A stretch of 64,000 nucleotides of DNA. Source: Anaerolineae bacterium (GTDB taxonomy: Bacteria > Chloroflexota > Anaerolineae > Aggregatilineales > Phototrophicaceae). This document shows, piece after piece, positions 26,719-36,079 of the stretch. Where the stretch lies: assembly GCA_022824365.1 (NCBI GenBank), contig JAJEAA010000008.1, positions 50,723 to 114,722 on the forward strand, read 5' to 3'. The stretch's first letter is position 1. Each line of letters begins with the position of its first letter. The position numbers and the translations under genes were made by a program. The notes under the pieces were generated by a model. The model did no database searches. It was not told the DNA's origin and saw only the letters and a list, made by a program, of their open reading frames with translations.

Positions 26719-27702
26719 ATGGACTTACTGATCATTGGCGGGACGAATTTTCTGGGACCGGCGCTCGTCGCCGAAGCGCTCTCCAGCGGGCATCGTCTGA
26801 CTCTTTTTAATCGCGGCGAAAGTCGGCCGGATTTCAAAGCCGATGCCGAGACGATCATGGGCGATCGGGAAAGCGATCTCGGCCGCCTGGCGGGGCGGAA
26901 GTGGGACGCAGTCATCGATACCTGCGGCTACTTGCCGCGGCTGGTAAAGCTGTCGGCTCAGGCCCTGCGCGGGAAGGTCGAACATTACACATTTATCTCG
27001 ACGCTGTCGGTCTATCCGACGCATGGCGCGGCGAACCGCGATGAATCGGCTCAGCTCTTGACGCTGAAGGATGAAACGGTCGAAGAAGTCACCGGCGAGA
27101 CCTACGGACCCCTGAAGGTCCTCTGCGAGGCGGAGGCGCAGGCTAATTATCCCGGCGAGACTCTGATCATTCGCTCGGGTTTGATCGTCGGTCCGCGCGA
27201 TCCGACCAATCGCTTCACCTATTGGGTGGCGCGAACTGCGAAAGGCGGGCCCGCCATCGCCCCGCCGGCTGATCAACCGATTCAGTTCGTAGATGCTCGT
27301 GATCTGGCTGCCTTCACCCTGCGGCGCGTGGAAGCGCGCGCTGCCGGCATTTACAATGTCACCGGTCCCGCCCGCCGCATGACCTTCGGGAAATTGCTGT
27401 CCCTGGCAAAGGAGGCTTTGAATAGCGATGCGCGCTTCCACCACTGCGGCGACGATTTCCTGCGCCAAAACGACGTGGGCGAATTTATGGAATTGCCGCT
27501 CTGGGTCAACCATGAACTGGCTGAAAGCTTCATGACCTTCAATATCGACCGCGCCCTGGGCGCTGGCTTGACCTTCCGCGAGCCGGCGCGGACGATTCGC
27601 GATACTTGGGAATGGGCGCGCGCGCAGCCGCCCGATGCCCCCAAACCGGCTTATCTCCCGCCGGAGAAAGAAGCCGCCTTGCTCGCGGCCTGGCTGCCTT
27701 AG
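26719..27702 (+). CDS. NAD-dependent epimerase/reductase (extended SDR)
   Basis: 327 aa from ATG 26719 with GAGGA at 26708-26712; the frame is open to 26629 but lacks protein character. N-terminal Rossmann motif G-G-T-N-F-L-G-P-A (variant of GxxGxxG) directly after M-D-L-L-I-I; 'DAVIDTCGYLPRLVK', 'HYTFISTLSVY' (the Ser-x-x-x-Tyr region appears altered, with T-L-S-V-Y). C-terminal part matches atypical SDRs related to plant chloroplast RNA-binding/isoflavone-reductase-like proteins. Cytoplasmic oxidoreductase or epimerase on a sugar or similar metabolite; substrate not identified. Confidence 0.85.
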   Translation: MDLLIIGGTNFLGPALVAEALSSGHRLTLFNRGESRPDFKADAETIMGDRESDLGRLAGRKWDAVIDTCGYLPRLVKLSAQALRGKVEHYTFISTLSVYPTHGAANRDESAQLLTLKDETVEEVTGETYGPLKVLCEAEAQANYPGETLIIRSGLIVGPRDPTNRFTYWVARTAKGGPAIAPPADQPIQFVDARDLAAFTLRRVEARAAGIYNVTGPARRMTFGKLLSLAKEALNSDARFHHCGDDFLRQNDVGEFMELPLWVNHELAESFMTFNIDRALGAGLTFREPARTIRDTWEWARAQPPDAPKPAYLPPEKEAALLAAWLP

Positions 27703-27721
27703 CCGAGGCTGGCATTTATAA

Positions 27722-27747
27722 CAAAAGAAACCCGCTTGTCGGGCGGG
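27722..27747 (-). terminator. Intrinsic terminator after sigma factor gene
   Basis: Minus strand: CCCGC (27747-27743), loop, GCGGG (27735-27731), then TTTCTTTTGT. Begins 32 nt past the stop at 27779. It lies in the 76-bp gap between convergent genes. Confidence 0.6.
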
Positions 27748-27778
27748 CTGGGAAAGTCAGGCGCGCGGACTTGTGACG

Positions 27779-28867
27779 CTAATCGAGGTAATCGCGCAGT
27801 TTGCGGCTGCGGCGCGGGTGACGCAAACGCCTCAAAGCCCGTCCTTCAATCTGACGGATGCGTTCGCGCGTCAAACCGAATTTCTGCCCGACCTCTTCCA
27901 GAGTGTAGCAATGCCCATTCTGCAAGCCAAAACGCAAACGCAGGATGCGCGCCTCACGCGGCGTCAAGGTGCTCAGCAATTCTTCGATTTGCTCTTTCAG
28001 CAGTTTGCTGAAGGCGCTGTCCGATGGATTGGGCTCGCGCTCGCTTTCAATGAAACTGCCCAGTTCGCTGTCGTCGTCTTTGCCCACCGGATGCTCGAGG
28101 CTTAGCGGACGCCAGGATACCTTCAGCATCCACTGTACCTTGCGGGGCTCGCACTCCATCACTTCGGCGATTTCTTCAATGGAAGGCTTGCAACCGGTCT
28201 CCTGCTCCAGGTCTCTCGCCACTCGATACAACTGACGAATGCGGTCGGTCATGTGAACGGGCACTCGTATCGTGCGCCCTTGATCGGCAATGGCGCGCGT
28301 GATCGTCTGGCGGATCCACCAGGTGGCATACGTGCTGAAGCGATAGCCTCGGTGATAATCGAACTTTTCCACCGCCTTCATCAAACCCAGGTTGCCTTCC
28401 TGGATCAAGTCAAGGAAAGGCACCCCGCGCGACATATATTTCTTGGCGATAGAAACCACCAGCCGCGTATTCGCCTTGATCAGATGATCGCGCGCGTTCA
28501 AGCCGTCTTGAATCAGAAACTGCCACTCGGCCCGCCGCTCGTGATCCGGCGCTTGCGCCAATAACTCCGCCGCCTGATCGCCCGCTTCCTGGCGCATCGC
28601 CAACTGCACCTCTTCCTCTGTCGTCAACAGAGGGACGCGCGCCATCTCCTTGAGATACAAGCCGACGGTGTCGCTTGAGGCTATCTCACCGAGGTCGTGA
28701 TCGTCTTCGTCCCCGTCCAGCCCGACATCATCCTCGAAGCCATCTTCCAACAACTCGAGATCGCCTTCTTCGAGGAAAAACTCGAAGCCGGAAGATTCGG
28801 TCTTGTCTTCTTCAAGGTATGTCATCAGGTCGATATCTGTCTCATACCTGCCATCAAACTCGTCCAC
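27779..28867 (-). CDS. RNA polymerase sigma factor, SigA/RpoD family
   Basis: 362 aa from the GTG at 28867 (frame open to 28909; GGGGGGTG lies just upstream of the GTG). A very acidic N-terminus (about 20-65) stands where region 1.1 would be; region 1.2 '[17 protein letters not shown]'; region 2 with [14 protein letters not shown] and the promoter-melting [13 protein letters not shown]; region 3; region 4.2 helix-turn-helix '[20 protein letters not shown]'. Recognises -35/-10 promoters like those marked in this window. Short for a primary sigma factor, so either SigA of a Chloroflexota or a group 2 paralogue. Lies 75 nt downstream of the YceD gene and probably shares its promoter. Confidence 0.92.
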   Translation of the reverse strand: MDEFDGRYETDIDLMTYLEEDKTESSGFEFFLEEGDLELLEDGFEDDVGLDGDEDDHDLGEIASSDTVGLYLKEMARVPLLTTEEEVQLAMRQEAGDQAAELLAQAPDHERRAEWQFLIQDGLNARDHLIKANTRLVVSIAKKYMSRGVPFLDLIQEGNLGLMKAVEKFDYHRGYRFSTYATWWIRQTITRAIADQGRTIRVPVHMTDRIRQLYRVARDLEQETGCKPSIEEIAEVMECEPRKVQWMLKVSWRPLSLEHPVGKDDDSELGSFIESEREPNPSDSAFSKLLKEQIEELLSTLTPREARILRLRFGLQNGHCYTLEEVGQKFGLTRERIRQIEGRALRRLRHPRRSRKLRDYLD

Positions 28868-28942
28868 TGCAACACCCCCCCAAACATGCGAGATGCGCCT
28901 ACACCCCATGTATTGCGCGCATCCAGCCGACCCTGGCTTCGA

Positions 28943-29491
28943 CTACAACAATTGCTTCAATACCGCCAATCTCGGGTCAATTTCAGTAAAGTTCTCCGCG
29001 AAGTCATCTCCCCTATCGCGCAAGCCACTCTCGCCAACCAGCTTATCGCCCGTTTCGGCGCATAAACCGCGGCAACTGTCTTGGCATACCACGCGGTAGG
29101 TCGCTTCAATCAGCACTTCCTCGCGCAGCAAAGGCGCTAAATCTATCTCGCCGTTGCTGTCCACGCTGAAAGCGCTCTTGTTGGCGCCCGGCGGCGAAGC
29201 GTATAACTCCGCGATATCCAGCCCAAACCGGTGCTCGAACTCCTCCAAACAACGATCGCATTCCCGCTCATGAGCCACATTTAATTGTCCCTGTACGAGG
29301 ATGCCCTCCTTTGTGCGGGTCAAGATCAGCCGTCCGGTAAGAGCGCCTAAAAATAAATCTTCATCGACTTGCACCCGCTGCGAAAACTCTATCGGAATCT
29401 CTCTAGAGTTGCCGGGTCCTTCCGACAACAGAAATCCCACATTAATGCGGAGGAGACGCTTATTGAGATAGCCGCCGACAGTAGCGCTCAC
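28943..29491 (-). CDS. YceD/DUF177 family protein
   Basis: 182 aa with GTG start at 29491 and strong GGGGAGG site. Family signature visible: E-C-D-R-C-L-E-E-F near residue 77 and the C-terminal C-Q-D-S-C-R-G-L-C-A-E-T-G. In most bacteria this gene sits directly before rpmF (ribosomal protein L32) and influences 23S rRNA/large-subunit maturation. Here rpmF does not follow: the next gene is the sigma factor. Transcribed from a consensus promoter at 29558-29587. Confidence 0.85.
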   Translation of the reverse strand: MSATVGGYLNKRLLRINVGFLLSEGPGNSREIPIEFSQRVQVDEDLFLGALTGRLILTRTKEGILVQGQLNVAHERECDRCLEEFEHRFGLDIAELYASPPGANKSAFSVDSNGEIDLAPLLREEVLIEATYRVVCQDSCRGLCAETGDKLVGESGLRDRGDDFAENFTEIDPRLAVLKQLL

Positions 29492-29557
29492 GCCCCTCCC
29501 CTTTTCGATCTTTGGCTTGCCAAGATGTATGATATACCAATAACCTAAATATCCTGC

Positions 29558-29587
29558 ATTATATAAGCCTGACAGTCAAGCTGTCAA
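29558..29587 (-). promoter_or_regulatory. Strong consensus promoter for yceD-sigma factor
   Basis: Minus strand: perfect -35 TTGACA (29587-29582), 18-bp spacer, perfect -10 TATAAT (29563-29558). Predicted start about 29551, leader about 60 nt. The best promoter match seen in the window. Confidence 0.75.
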
Positions 29588-29733
29588 GCAAGTTGCGATA
29601 CAAACAATAGCAAATTGGGTCAGGAATTCAGTGGAATGCGCGAAAAAAAGTGTTTCACAAAATTACGCCTTTTTGGCCAGCGCTCCATTGTCGTAATATC
29701 ATCTCAACGTAAGCACGATCCAGTCAAACCGTT

Positions 29734-30504
29734 ATGCCAGCTGCCGCCATAGTCTTTCTCAGCGAACGGAAAGCCTTTGCCGCTTATCGCAACCGGCTCC
29801 CAAATTACGATACCATAATGCTGGACGCGACGCAACTATTGGTCGAATTCTTAATTGAACGCCGCGCCGCGTTCCTCTTCATCGACGCGCTGCCTCTGGA
29901 CTGGCGGGAGCTGACGCTTGCTCTAAAGACAAACGCCGCCACCCGCCGCATCCCGATTTGCCTCGTGAACGACGACCCGGCAACCGGGGCCGATGCCATA
30001 CTCATGGGCGCCGACCTGGCTTTGACTTGGGCCGAGCTTGACGCTCAGTTGCGCGCTCTCGTCGCCGAGTTGGCGCGTGTGCCGGACGACGCTGCCATGG
30101 CGCGACTCGCTTGCCAGTGCGACGAGGCTCTTCCACCGCTGGCGGCGCAAGGTCTCCAGCTTTTCAATCGCGGCGAATACTATCGGCAGCACGATCTCTT
30201 TGAAGAACAATGGATGGCGACCGCCGGACCAGTGCGCGATCTCTATCGCGCCATATTGCAGGTCGGCGTCGCTTACTATCAGATCGAGCGCGGCAATTAT
30301 CGCGGCGCGCTCAAGATGCTGCAGCGTAGCGTTCAATGGCTCTACCTGCTGCCCGATACCTGCCAGGGCATAGACGTCGCCAAGTTGCGGCGGGATTCTT
30401 ATGCCGTCCGGGGTGAATTGCAGCGCCTGGGACCTGAACGCCTGGCGGAGCTGGATCGGAGCCTCCTCAAGAAAATCACAGCCTCTCATTCCCCCAGCAC
30501 ATAA
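29734..30504 (+). CDS. DUF309 protein with receiver-like N-terminal domain
   Basis: 256 aa. C-terminal half (about 135-215) has the DUF309 helical pattern: 'LQLFNRGEYYRQHDLFEEQW', R-D-L-Y-R-A-I-L-Q-V-G-V-A-Y-Y-Q and 'GNYRGALKMLQRS'. The N-terminal about 110 residues resemble a two-component receiver fold ('AAFLFIDALP' for the phospho-acceptor strand, 'IPICLVNDDP', 'GADAILMGADLALTWAELDA') but lack the usual K-P, so it is probably a pseudo-receiver. DUF309 has no settled function. Its 3' end overlaps the convergent S9 peptidase by 19 bp. Divergent from the yceD operon over 242 bp. Confidence 0.8.
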   Translation: MPAAAIVFLSERKAFAAYRNRLPNYDTIMLDATQLLVEFLIERRAAFLFIDALPLDWRELTLALKTNAATRRIPICLVNDDPATGADAILMGADLALTWAELDAQLRALVAELARVPDDAAMARLACQCDEALPPLAAQGLQLFNRGEYYRQHDLFEEQWMATAGPVRDLYRAILQVGVAYYQIERGNYRGALKMLQRSVQWLYLLPDTCQGIDVAKLRRDSYAVRGELQRLGPERLAELDRSLLKKITASHSPST

Positions 30505-32447
30505 GCTCCGAACCAGTCCAGCATCGCGTCATTATGCGCCCGCCGCAAGCTCACCGCCCCGTTGATTGAGGCCCCGTGCGAGCCGCCCGGCTGACGCAGC
30601 ATTTCGACCGTGCAGCCATTCGCTTTGAGCACGGTATAAAACTGCTCCGATTGCTCCGCCGGGCAGCGCCAGTCCAACTCGCTCTGCACCAGCAGGGTCG
30701 GTGTGGTGCAGCGATGCGCATAAGTGATCGGCGAGCATTTTTCGTAGACCTCCGGAATCTCCTCCGGATGCCCGCCCATCTGCTCCACGCCGAAATAAAT
30801 GCCGATGTCGCTGGTGCCATAAAAGCTGCGCCAATTTGTCACCGGATTCTGCGGGATCGCCGCTTTGAAGCGTTCCGTCTGACCTATTATCCAGCAGGAC
30901 AGGTTGCCGCCGCCCGATGTGCCGCAGACGCCCAGCCGCTCGCCATCGGCCAAGCCCAGCGCAATCGCGTGATCGACGCCGGTCATCAAGTCCTGATAAT
31001 CCAGATTGCCCCAATCGCCTTTGATGGCGGTGGAGAAGCCGTCGCCGTAACCGGTGGAGGCGCGGTGATTGAGAAAGAGCACGCCATAACCAGCCCCCGC
31101 CAGCATCTGAAAATCGAAGTGGAAACCGTAGCCGTAGGCGGCGTGTGGTCCGCCATGGATGTACAAAATGGTGGGGTAGGGCGCTTCGCCCAGGGGCGGT
31201 TTCATGTACCAGCCCTCAACGGCCGCGCTGTCAATGCTTTGCCACTCCAGCCGTTCCGTCCGCGGCAGCGCGATTTCTTCCAGGCGCTCGGTGTTGAGCT
31301 GCGTCACTTGACGCGTCGCGCCATTATTGAGATCCGCCAGGAAGAGATCGGGCGGAGCATTCAAACTGGCGCGCGCGTATAGCAATTGGTCGCCGCGCCG
31401 GTCCAACGGGAAGACGGCGCAATCGCCGCTCGTGATCGCTTCGACCCGCTCCTCACCCCGCAGCGCCACGCGATAAATGTGGTCCGTGCCGCCGCGCTGC
31501 ACGTTGGTATAGGCGGTCGCGCCATCAGCGCTGACCAGGACATTGGGCAAGCTCAAGCCACTGACCGGCATATCCATCGACAAGCGCCCGCCAACGCCAA
31601 CATCCAGCCCGGCAGTGCGGCAATCGATATCGCCGCTCGCCAAATCCAGGACATACAGATCCGACTTCGTGCCGATCGGCTTGCCATCGTTCGGGCGCCC
31701 GATGAAGATGATCCGCTCGCCGTCCGGACTGTAGCTGGCTCTTGCAATGCTCGCCCAACCGGCCAGCGCCGTCGATGTCTCGCCAGCCAGATCCACCGAC
31801 ATCAAGTCCGCGGTCATCGCGCGGGCGGCATCGGCGCGCATATTGGCATCATACAGTATGCGCCTGCCATCCGGCGACCAGCGCAGATTGCTGTTGTTGC
31901 TGCGATCTTCGGTCAACCGCCGCGTCTCGCCGCTGGCCAGCTCATAGACATAGACATCCTGCGCCTCGTCATCGAGATAGCCAATGGCGTCGAAGCGATA
32001 CACTGTCCGATCGACGCGATATGGCTCCGTCGTCAGGTCGGGCGCTTCGGCATCAGCTTTGGCGCTAAAGGCGATCATGGCGCCATCGGGCGACCAGGCC
32101 AGGCTCCCGCCGATGCCACGCTTGAAAGCCGTCAGTTGTCGCGCCTCGCCGCCGTCAGTCGGCAGCAGATACAGTTGCGTCTGGTCCTCCCGGTCGGAAA
32201 GGAAGGCGATTGACTTCCCATCCGGCGACCAGCAGGCCAGACTGTCGCGCGCCTTGCCGTTGGTCATTTGACGCGTCTCGCCCGTGCCCAGATCGCGCAA
32301 ATATATCGTGCTGAACTCCTTGTCCTCGTCCGCGTCTATCTTGTTCACCGTGTAGAGCGCTTTGGACCCGTCCGGCGATAAGGCGCCGCCGTTGAGAAAA
32401 TGTAAGTTGAACAAGTCTTCTTTTTGTATACTGCGTCTTTTAGGCAT
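30486..32447 (-). CDS. S9 family prolyl oligopeptidase/acylaminoacyl peptidase
   Basis: 653 aa, cytoplasmic (no signal). N-terminal about 380 residues are a beta-propeller with repeated W-S-P-D-G / Y-S-P-D-G (TolB-like WD40) blades; the C-terminal alpha/beta-hydrolase has nucleophile Ser in G-T-S-G-G-G, Asp in S-E-L-D-W-R-C and His in G-G-S-H-G-A-S. Cleaves short peptides, often after Pro or acyl-amino acids. RBS AGAGGAC just before the ATG at 32447. The 281 bp upstream (32448-32728) separate it from a divergent methyltransferase and hold no gene. Confidence 0.93.
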   Translation of the reverse strand: MPKRRSIQKEDLFNLHFLNGGALSPDGSKALYTVNKIDADEDKEFSTIYLRDLGTGETRQMTNGKARDSLACWSPDGKSIAFLSDREDQTQLYLLPTDGGEARQLTAFKRGIGGSLAWSPDGAMIAFSAKADAEAPDLTTEPYRVDRTVYRFDAIGYLDDEAQDVYVYELASGETRRLTEDRSNNSNLRWSPDGRRILYDANMRADAARAMTADLMSVDLAGETSTALAGWASIARASYSPDGERIIFIGRPNDGKPIGTKSDLYVLDLASGDIDCRTAGLDVGVGGRLSMDMPVSGLSLPNVLVSADGATAYTNVQRGGTDHIYRVALRGEERVEAITSGDCAVFPLDRRGDQLLYARASLNAPPDLFLADLNNGATRQVTQLNTERLEEIALPRTERLEWQSIDSAAVEGWYMKPPLGEAPYPTILYIHGGPHAAYGYGFHFDFQMLAGAGYGVLFLNHRASTGYGDGFSTAIKGDWGNLDYQDLMTGVDHAIALGLADGERLGVCGTSGGGNLSCWIIGQTERFKAAIPQNPVTNWRSFYGTSDIGIYFGVEQMGGHPEEIPEVYEKCSPITYAHRCTTPTLLVQSELDWRCPAEQSEQFYTVLKANGCTVEMLRQPGGSHGASINGAVSLRRAHNDAMLDWFGAYVLGE

Positions 32448-32728
32448 GCTGTCCTCTTTTTGAGCAAACTGTAGATTATGATAGCCGAAGGAGATTGTAA
32501 TTCCGCCTGAGCTTCATAGCCAGATTTGCCCTCGCGGAGCAACTTCCGCCATACAATCTTCGTGTGCCCTCTCCTAATGACCGGGCCCAATTCTATCCGC
32601 AATCGTGTTGAAATATCCCATCTTGGGCTTAAATTGATAATCGCCCTGCTTGCGCTCAGGCTGTCCTCTCCGGCGGCATCAGGTAAGATAATTGGCGAGC
32701 CAAAGCGTATCATGAAGGAGGACATGCC

Positions 32729-33514
32729 ATGCCCCATCCCCCCGATTCCAAAGCCCTCTCGCAAGCGCGCTATACCCGGTTCGCCGAGGGTTATGTCACC
32801 AGCGAGACACACGCCAAAGGCTCCGATCTCGATCGCCTGCTGGCCATCGCGCAGCCGCAGCCCCATTGGCAAGCGCTTGATATCGCCACCGGCGGCGGCC
32901 ACACCGCCCTCAAATTCGCGCCGCATGTCGCGCATGTCCTGGCCAGCGACCTCACGCCGCGCATGCTGGATCAAGCGCGCCAATTCATCCGCGAGCGCAA
33001 CGGCGTCACAAACGTGAGCTTTGAAGAAGCCGATGCCGAGAATCTGCCTTTTGAGGCTGACCGCTTCGACCTGGCGACCTGCCGCATTGCCCCCCATCAC
33101 TTTCCCGATGCGCAGCGCTTTCTCCGCGAGTGCGCCCGCGTCCTCAAAAGGGACGGCCTGCTTATTTTGCAAGACCAGGTCTTGCCAACGGATGAAGAAG
33201 CGGCGCGCCATGTGGACGGCTTTGAACGCCTCCGCGACCCCAGCCACAACCGCGCCTTCAACGCCGGCGAATGGACTGCGATGTGCCAAGCGACCGGCTT
33301 CGCCGTCGAGCATAGCGAGCAGTATATTAAGCGGCACGACTTCTTGCCCTGGGCGCGGCGTCAGGGGGTTGACGAGGCGACAACCGCGCGGCTGATTCAG
33401 ATGATGCGCGAATCGCCCGCCATCGCCCGTGAATGGATGGACCCGCGCGACTGGGCCAGCGACGCGGCCACCTTCGTCAACCGGCATATCCTCATCCGCG
33501 GCCGGCTTAACTAG
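32729..33514 (+). CDS. Class I SAM-dependent methyltransferase (UbiE-like)
   Basis: 261 aa. SAM site L-D-I-A-T-G-G-G-H-T near residue 55, then 'VLASDLTPRMLDQAR', 'EEADAENLPFEADRFDLATC'. GGAGG at 32717-32721 region precedes the ATG at 32729. Methyltransf_11/UbiE-type small-molecule or lipid methyltransferase. Followed after 12 nt by a GT4 glycosyltransferase, with which it is probably co-transcribed; a role in a glycolipid or quinone step is possible. Confidence 0.88.
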   Translation: MPHPPDSKALSQARYTRFAEGYVTSETHAKGSDLDRLLAIAQPQPHWQALDIATGGGHTALKFAPHVAHVLASDLTPRMLDQARQFIRERNGVTNVSFEEADAENLPFEADRFDLATCRIAPHHFPDAQRFLRECARVLKRDGLLILQDQVLPTDEEAARHVDGFERLRDPSHNRAFNAGEWTAMCQATGFAVEHSEQYIKRHDFLPWARRQGVDEATTARLIQMMRESPAIAREWMDPRDWASDAATFVNRHILIRGRLN

Positions 33515-33526
33515 CGGGAGCGTCTC

Positions 33527-34645
33527 ATGCCCAAGCTTCTTGTGGCGAGCGGGATCTTCCATCCCGAACCGGGCGGACCGGCCACCTACCTCCGCGCCAT
33601 CCTGCCCGTCTTGCAGAGCTTGGGCTGGCAACTGCGCGTATTGACCTACGGCGAGCTGCAGCCGCGAACCTATCCCTATCCGGTGAGGCGCATCGCCCGC
33701 CAGTCTTATCCCTTGCGCCGCCTGAAGTATGGCTTGGCCGCCCGTCGTGAACTGCCTTGGGCTGACTTGGTCTACGCCCAGACCATTGACCTGCCGCTTT
33801 GGCGCGGACGTCATTTGCCGCGCGTCATCAAAATCGTCGGCGATCAAGCCTGGGAGCGCTGCGTCCGCAAGCGTTGGATCCCGCCCGATATGACCGTTGA
33901 TGAGTTTCAGCGCCATCCCGGCGACCTGCGGGTCCGCTGGCAGAAGCGCTCGCGCTCGCGGCAGATCGCGAGCATGGACGCTGTGATCGTGCCCAGCCAA
34001 TACCTCAAGCGCATGGTGACAGCCTGGGGCATCGACGACTCAAAGGTTCATGTCATTTACAATGCCTTGCCCCTCCCGCCGCCGCCCGCCTTAAGCCGCG
34101 AGGCAATGCGCGCCGAACTTGGCTGGTCCCCTCAGCCCACGCTTGTCGCCGTCGCGCGCCTCCAACCCTGGAAAGGCATCGACCACTTGATCGAAGCGAT
34201 CGCCGCTATGCCGGATTTGCGGCTGGTCATCGTCGGCGATGGACCGGACCGCGGACGCCTCAGCGTCTTGGCGCAACCTCTCGGCGCGCGCGTCCACTTC
34301 ACCGGACAACTACAGCCGGAAGATGCGCAGCGCTGTATCGCCGCCGCCGATGGGCTAGCGCTCTACAGCGGCTACGAGGGACTTTCGCATACGCTGCTGG
34401 AAAGTCTTCATCTGGGCACGCCCGTTCTCGCCAGCGACATCGGCGGCAATGCCGAAGTCCTGCGGCATGGAGTCAATGGCATTCTGGCGCCGCATGTCGA
34501 TATCGAGGCGCTGCGCAGCGGCATCAAGCAACTGATGGAACGGCGCGACGAACTGGCCGCCAACTGCAAGGTCGGGCTGGAGCGATTCAATTTTGAGTCG
34601 ATGACGGGCGCTACCGATGCGCTGCTGCGGTCTTTGCTGCCTTAG
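33527..34645 (+). CDS. GT4 family glycosyltransferase
   Basis: 372 aa, GT-B fold. N-terminus 'LLVASGIFHPEPGGPATYLR' with the G-G-P-A-T loop; donor-site half 'LVAVARLQPWKGIDHLIEAI', 'LVIVGDGPDRGRL', and E-G-L-S-H-T-L-L-E (E-x7-E). Retaining nucleotide-sugar transferase, cytoplasmic. GGGAGCG lies 6-10 nt before the ATG. Distinct from the GT4 at 24010-25161. Confidence 0.9.
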   Translation: MPKLLVASGIFHPEPGGPATYLRAILPVLQSLGWQLRVLTYGELQPRTYPYPVRRIARQSYPLRRLKYGLAARRELPWADLVYAQTIDLPLWRGRHLPRVIKIVGDQAWERCVRKRWIPPDMTVDEFQRHPGDLRVRWQKRSRSRQIASMDAVIVPSQYLKRMVTAWGIDDSKVHVIYNALPLPPPPALSREAMRAELGWSPQPTLVAVARLQPWKGIDHLIEAIAAMPDLRLVIVGDGPDRGRLSVLAQPLGARVHFTGQLQPEDAQRCIAAADGLALYSGYEGLSHTLLESLHLGTPVLASDIGGNAEVLRHGVNGILAPHVDIEALRSGIKQLMERRDELAANCKVGLERFNFESMTGATDALLRSLLP

Positions 34646-34651
34646 GTTCGT

Positions 34652-35338
34652 TTAACGCTTGACGAAGCGATAACCGACCCCGCGCGATGTCAGGATGTAT
34701 TCCGGCTGCTGGGGATTGATTTCGATCTTCTGCCGCAGGTAATGGATGTAGAGCTTGAGGCTGTCGATGGCATCGCTATATTCTTCGCCCCAAGCCTCGG
34801 TCGCCAATTCCGTCCGCGTGACGACGCGCCCGGCGTTGTGCACGAGCACCGCCAGCAGGTTGAATTCCTTCGGCGTCAGATGCCGCAGCGTTTTTCTGAT
34901 CCAGACTTCGCGATTCATGAAGTTGATGCGGAAGTCGCCGTGGTTGAAGATCAACTCTTCGCTCAAGCTTGTACGGGGCGACCGCCGCAGCCGCGCGTGA
35001 ATCCGCGCTACCAATTCGTCGTCATCATAGGGCTTGGTGACGTAGTCATCGGCGCCCAAGTCCAAGCCTTTGATGATATCGCTTTTATCGTTGCGGGCGC
35101 TAAGGAATATTATCGGCATATCTGACATTTCGCGTAATTGCCGACAAATCTCCCAGCCGTCTTTGTCGGGCAGAATGACATCAAGCAAGACCAGATCTGG
35201 CTGATTGCTATACGCTTGGCGCAAACCGCCCTGAGCGCAGTAGGCTTCAAATACCTCGAAACCACGCCTCTTTAATAACGATGAAACATTATCTACTGTT
35301 TCTTTTTCATCATCTATGACTAGTATTTTCCCCGCCAT
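34652..35338 (-). CDS. OmpR/PhoB-family response regulator (orphan)
   Basis: 228 aa. Receiver domain 1-118: acidic pair D-D-E near 9-11, phospho-acceptor Asp in L-V-L-L-D-V-I-L-P-D, Ser/Thr in F-L-S-A-R, Lys in V-T-K-P-Y. Winged-helix DNA-binding domain about 130-226 ('LTPKEFNLLAVLVHNAGRVV', 'VDSLKLYIHYLRQKI'-like helix, 'RGVGYRFVKR'). No histidine kinase is adjacent, so its partner lies elsewhere. AGGAGCGGG ribosome site upstream of the ATG at 35338. The long AT-rich leader region upstream may hold its control sites. Confidence 0.92.
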   Translation of the reverse strand: MAGKILVIDDEKETVDNVSSLLKRRGFEVFEAYCAQGGLRQAYSNQPDLVLLDVILPDKDGWEICRQLREMSDMPIIFLSARNDKSDIIKGLDLGADDYVTKPYDDDELVARIHARLRRSPRTSLSEELIFNHGDFRINFMNREVWIRKTLRHLTPKEFNLLAVLVHNAGRVVTRTELATEAWGEEYSDAIDSLKLYIHYLRQKIEINPQQPEYILTSRGVGYRFVKR

Positions 35339-35778
35339 TTATTCCCGCTCCTAATTTGATTCCATTGCACAGTTGCAATCGCGCGGCACAGCCAAGGTCA
35401 TGATAAAATGTGTGATAAGTATGACACTACCGTCGCAATCAGTCTTTGCAAGACACTTTATAACAAGAATTACCAATATTGCAACAACCAACTTTCATAA
35501 CGTCCGGCACCAATACGGATCGTCTCTTTGCGTCAACGTTCGCCAAAAGTAAGCCGGCGCTTATTAGGCGATTAGCGTTTACCAAATGCGAGCTTCAAAG
35601 AATTCTGGCCTATCCAAGCCGATAGCTTGCGCTCAAGTCCAATGACTTGCTTAGTAAGATTCCCCATCAGTCACTAGGATAGCATGAATTTTCATACATT
35701 AAAATCTTCAATATAACTTTGCAATCGCCAGTTCATTGATGTCTTAATGAGCATTATTGCCGGAAGCGGATCAAGCGA
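35339..35778. other. 440-bp intergenic region, AT-richer than surroundings
   Basis: No convincing gene on either strand. It lies upstream of the response regulator and downstream of the RAM-domain gene. On the minus strand GTCAT at 35424-35428 region and a matching ATGAC form a spaced inverted pair around several TTATCA/TTTTATCA steps, which could be regulator sites; I cannot define a promoter with confidence. Confidence 0.4.
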
Positions 35779-36012
35779 TTACATCTCGGCGATAGAACGG
35801 GTGTCGGTCTTGCCGACGCCCTTGACGTTGCGAATAGCGCGGATGGTATTCATCAGTTGGGTGATGTCATCGGCTTGCACAAAGGCGATACAGTCATCGG
35901 GTCCGACGACAAGGTCGGCGCGCTCGACGCCCTCTACCGCGCGGATACCACGCAGGGAATCGGCAAAATCGACCGCCATATTCAGATGGATCAATACGTA
36001 GGCTGCTGGCAT
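35779..36012 (-). CDS. Stand-alone Lrp/AsnC ligand-binding (RAM) domain protein
   Basis: 77 aa. The whole chain is an alpha/beta ferredoxin-like RAM (AsnC_trans_reg) domain: 'AYVLIHLNMAVDFADSLRGI', 'VEGVERADLVVGPDDCIAFV', 'IRAIRNVKGVGKTDTRSIA'. No DNA-binding helix-turn-helix. Such single-domain proteins form dimers and higher rings and bind amino acids; they may modulate full-length Lrp proteins. AGGAGGTC ribosome site precedes the ATG at 36012. Confidence 0.85.
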   Translation of the reverse strand: MPAAYVLIHLNMAVDFADSLRGIRAVEGVERADLVVGPDDCIAFVQADDITQLMNTIRAIRNVKGVGKTDTRSIAEM

Positions 36013-36079
36013 TAGACCTCCTTGACTGTCGCTTTCGGCTGAACATAAGAGCTTGCCATTAGGCTTTCGCGCATCGGCA

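Noticed and set aside
28868..28942. Search for rpmF (L32) after yceD
   Set aside because: Only 75 bp are available before the sigma factor start and no M-A-V-P-K-R-type frame is present.
32345..34000. 551-codon minus-strand frame
   Set aside because: Covers the start of the S9 peptidase and is antisense to a methyltransferase and a GT4 with clear motifs.
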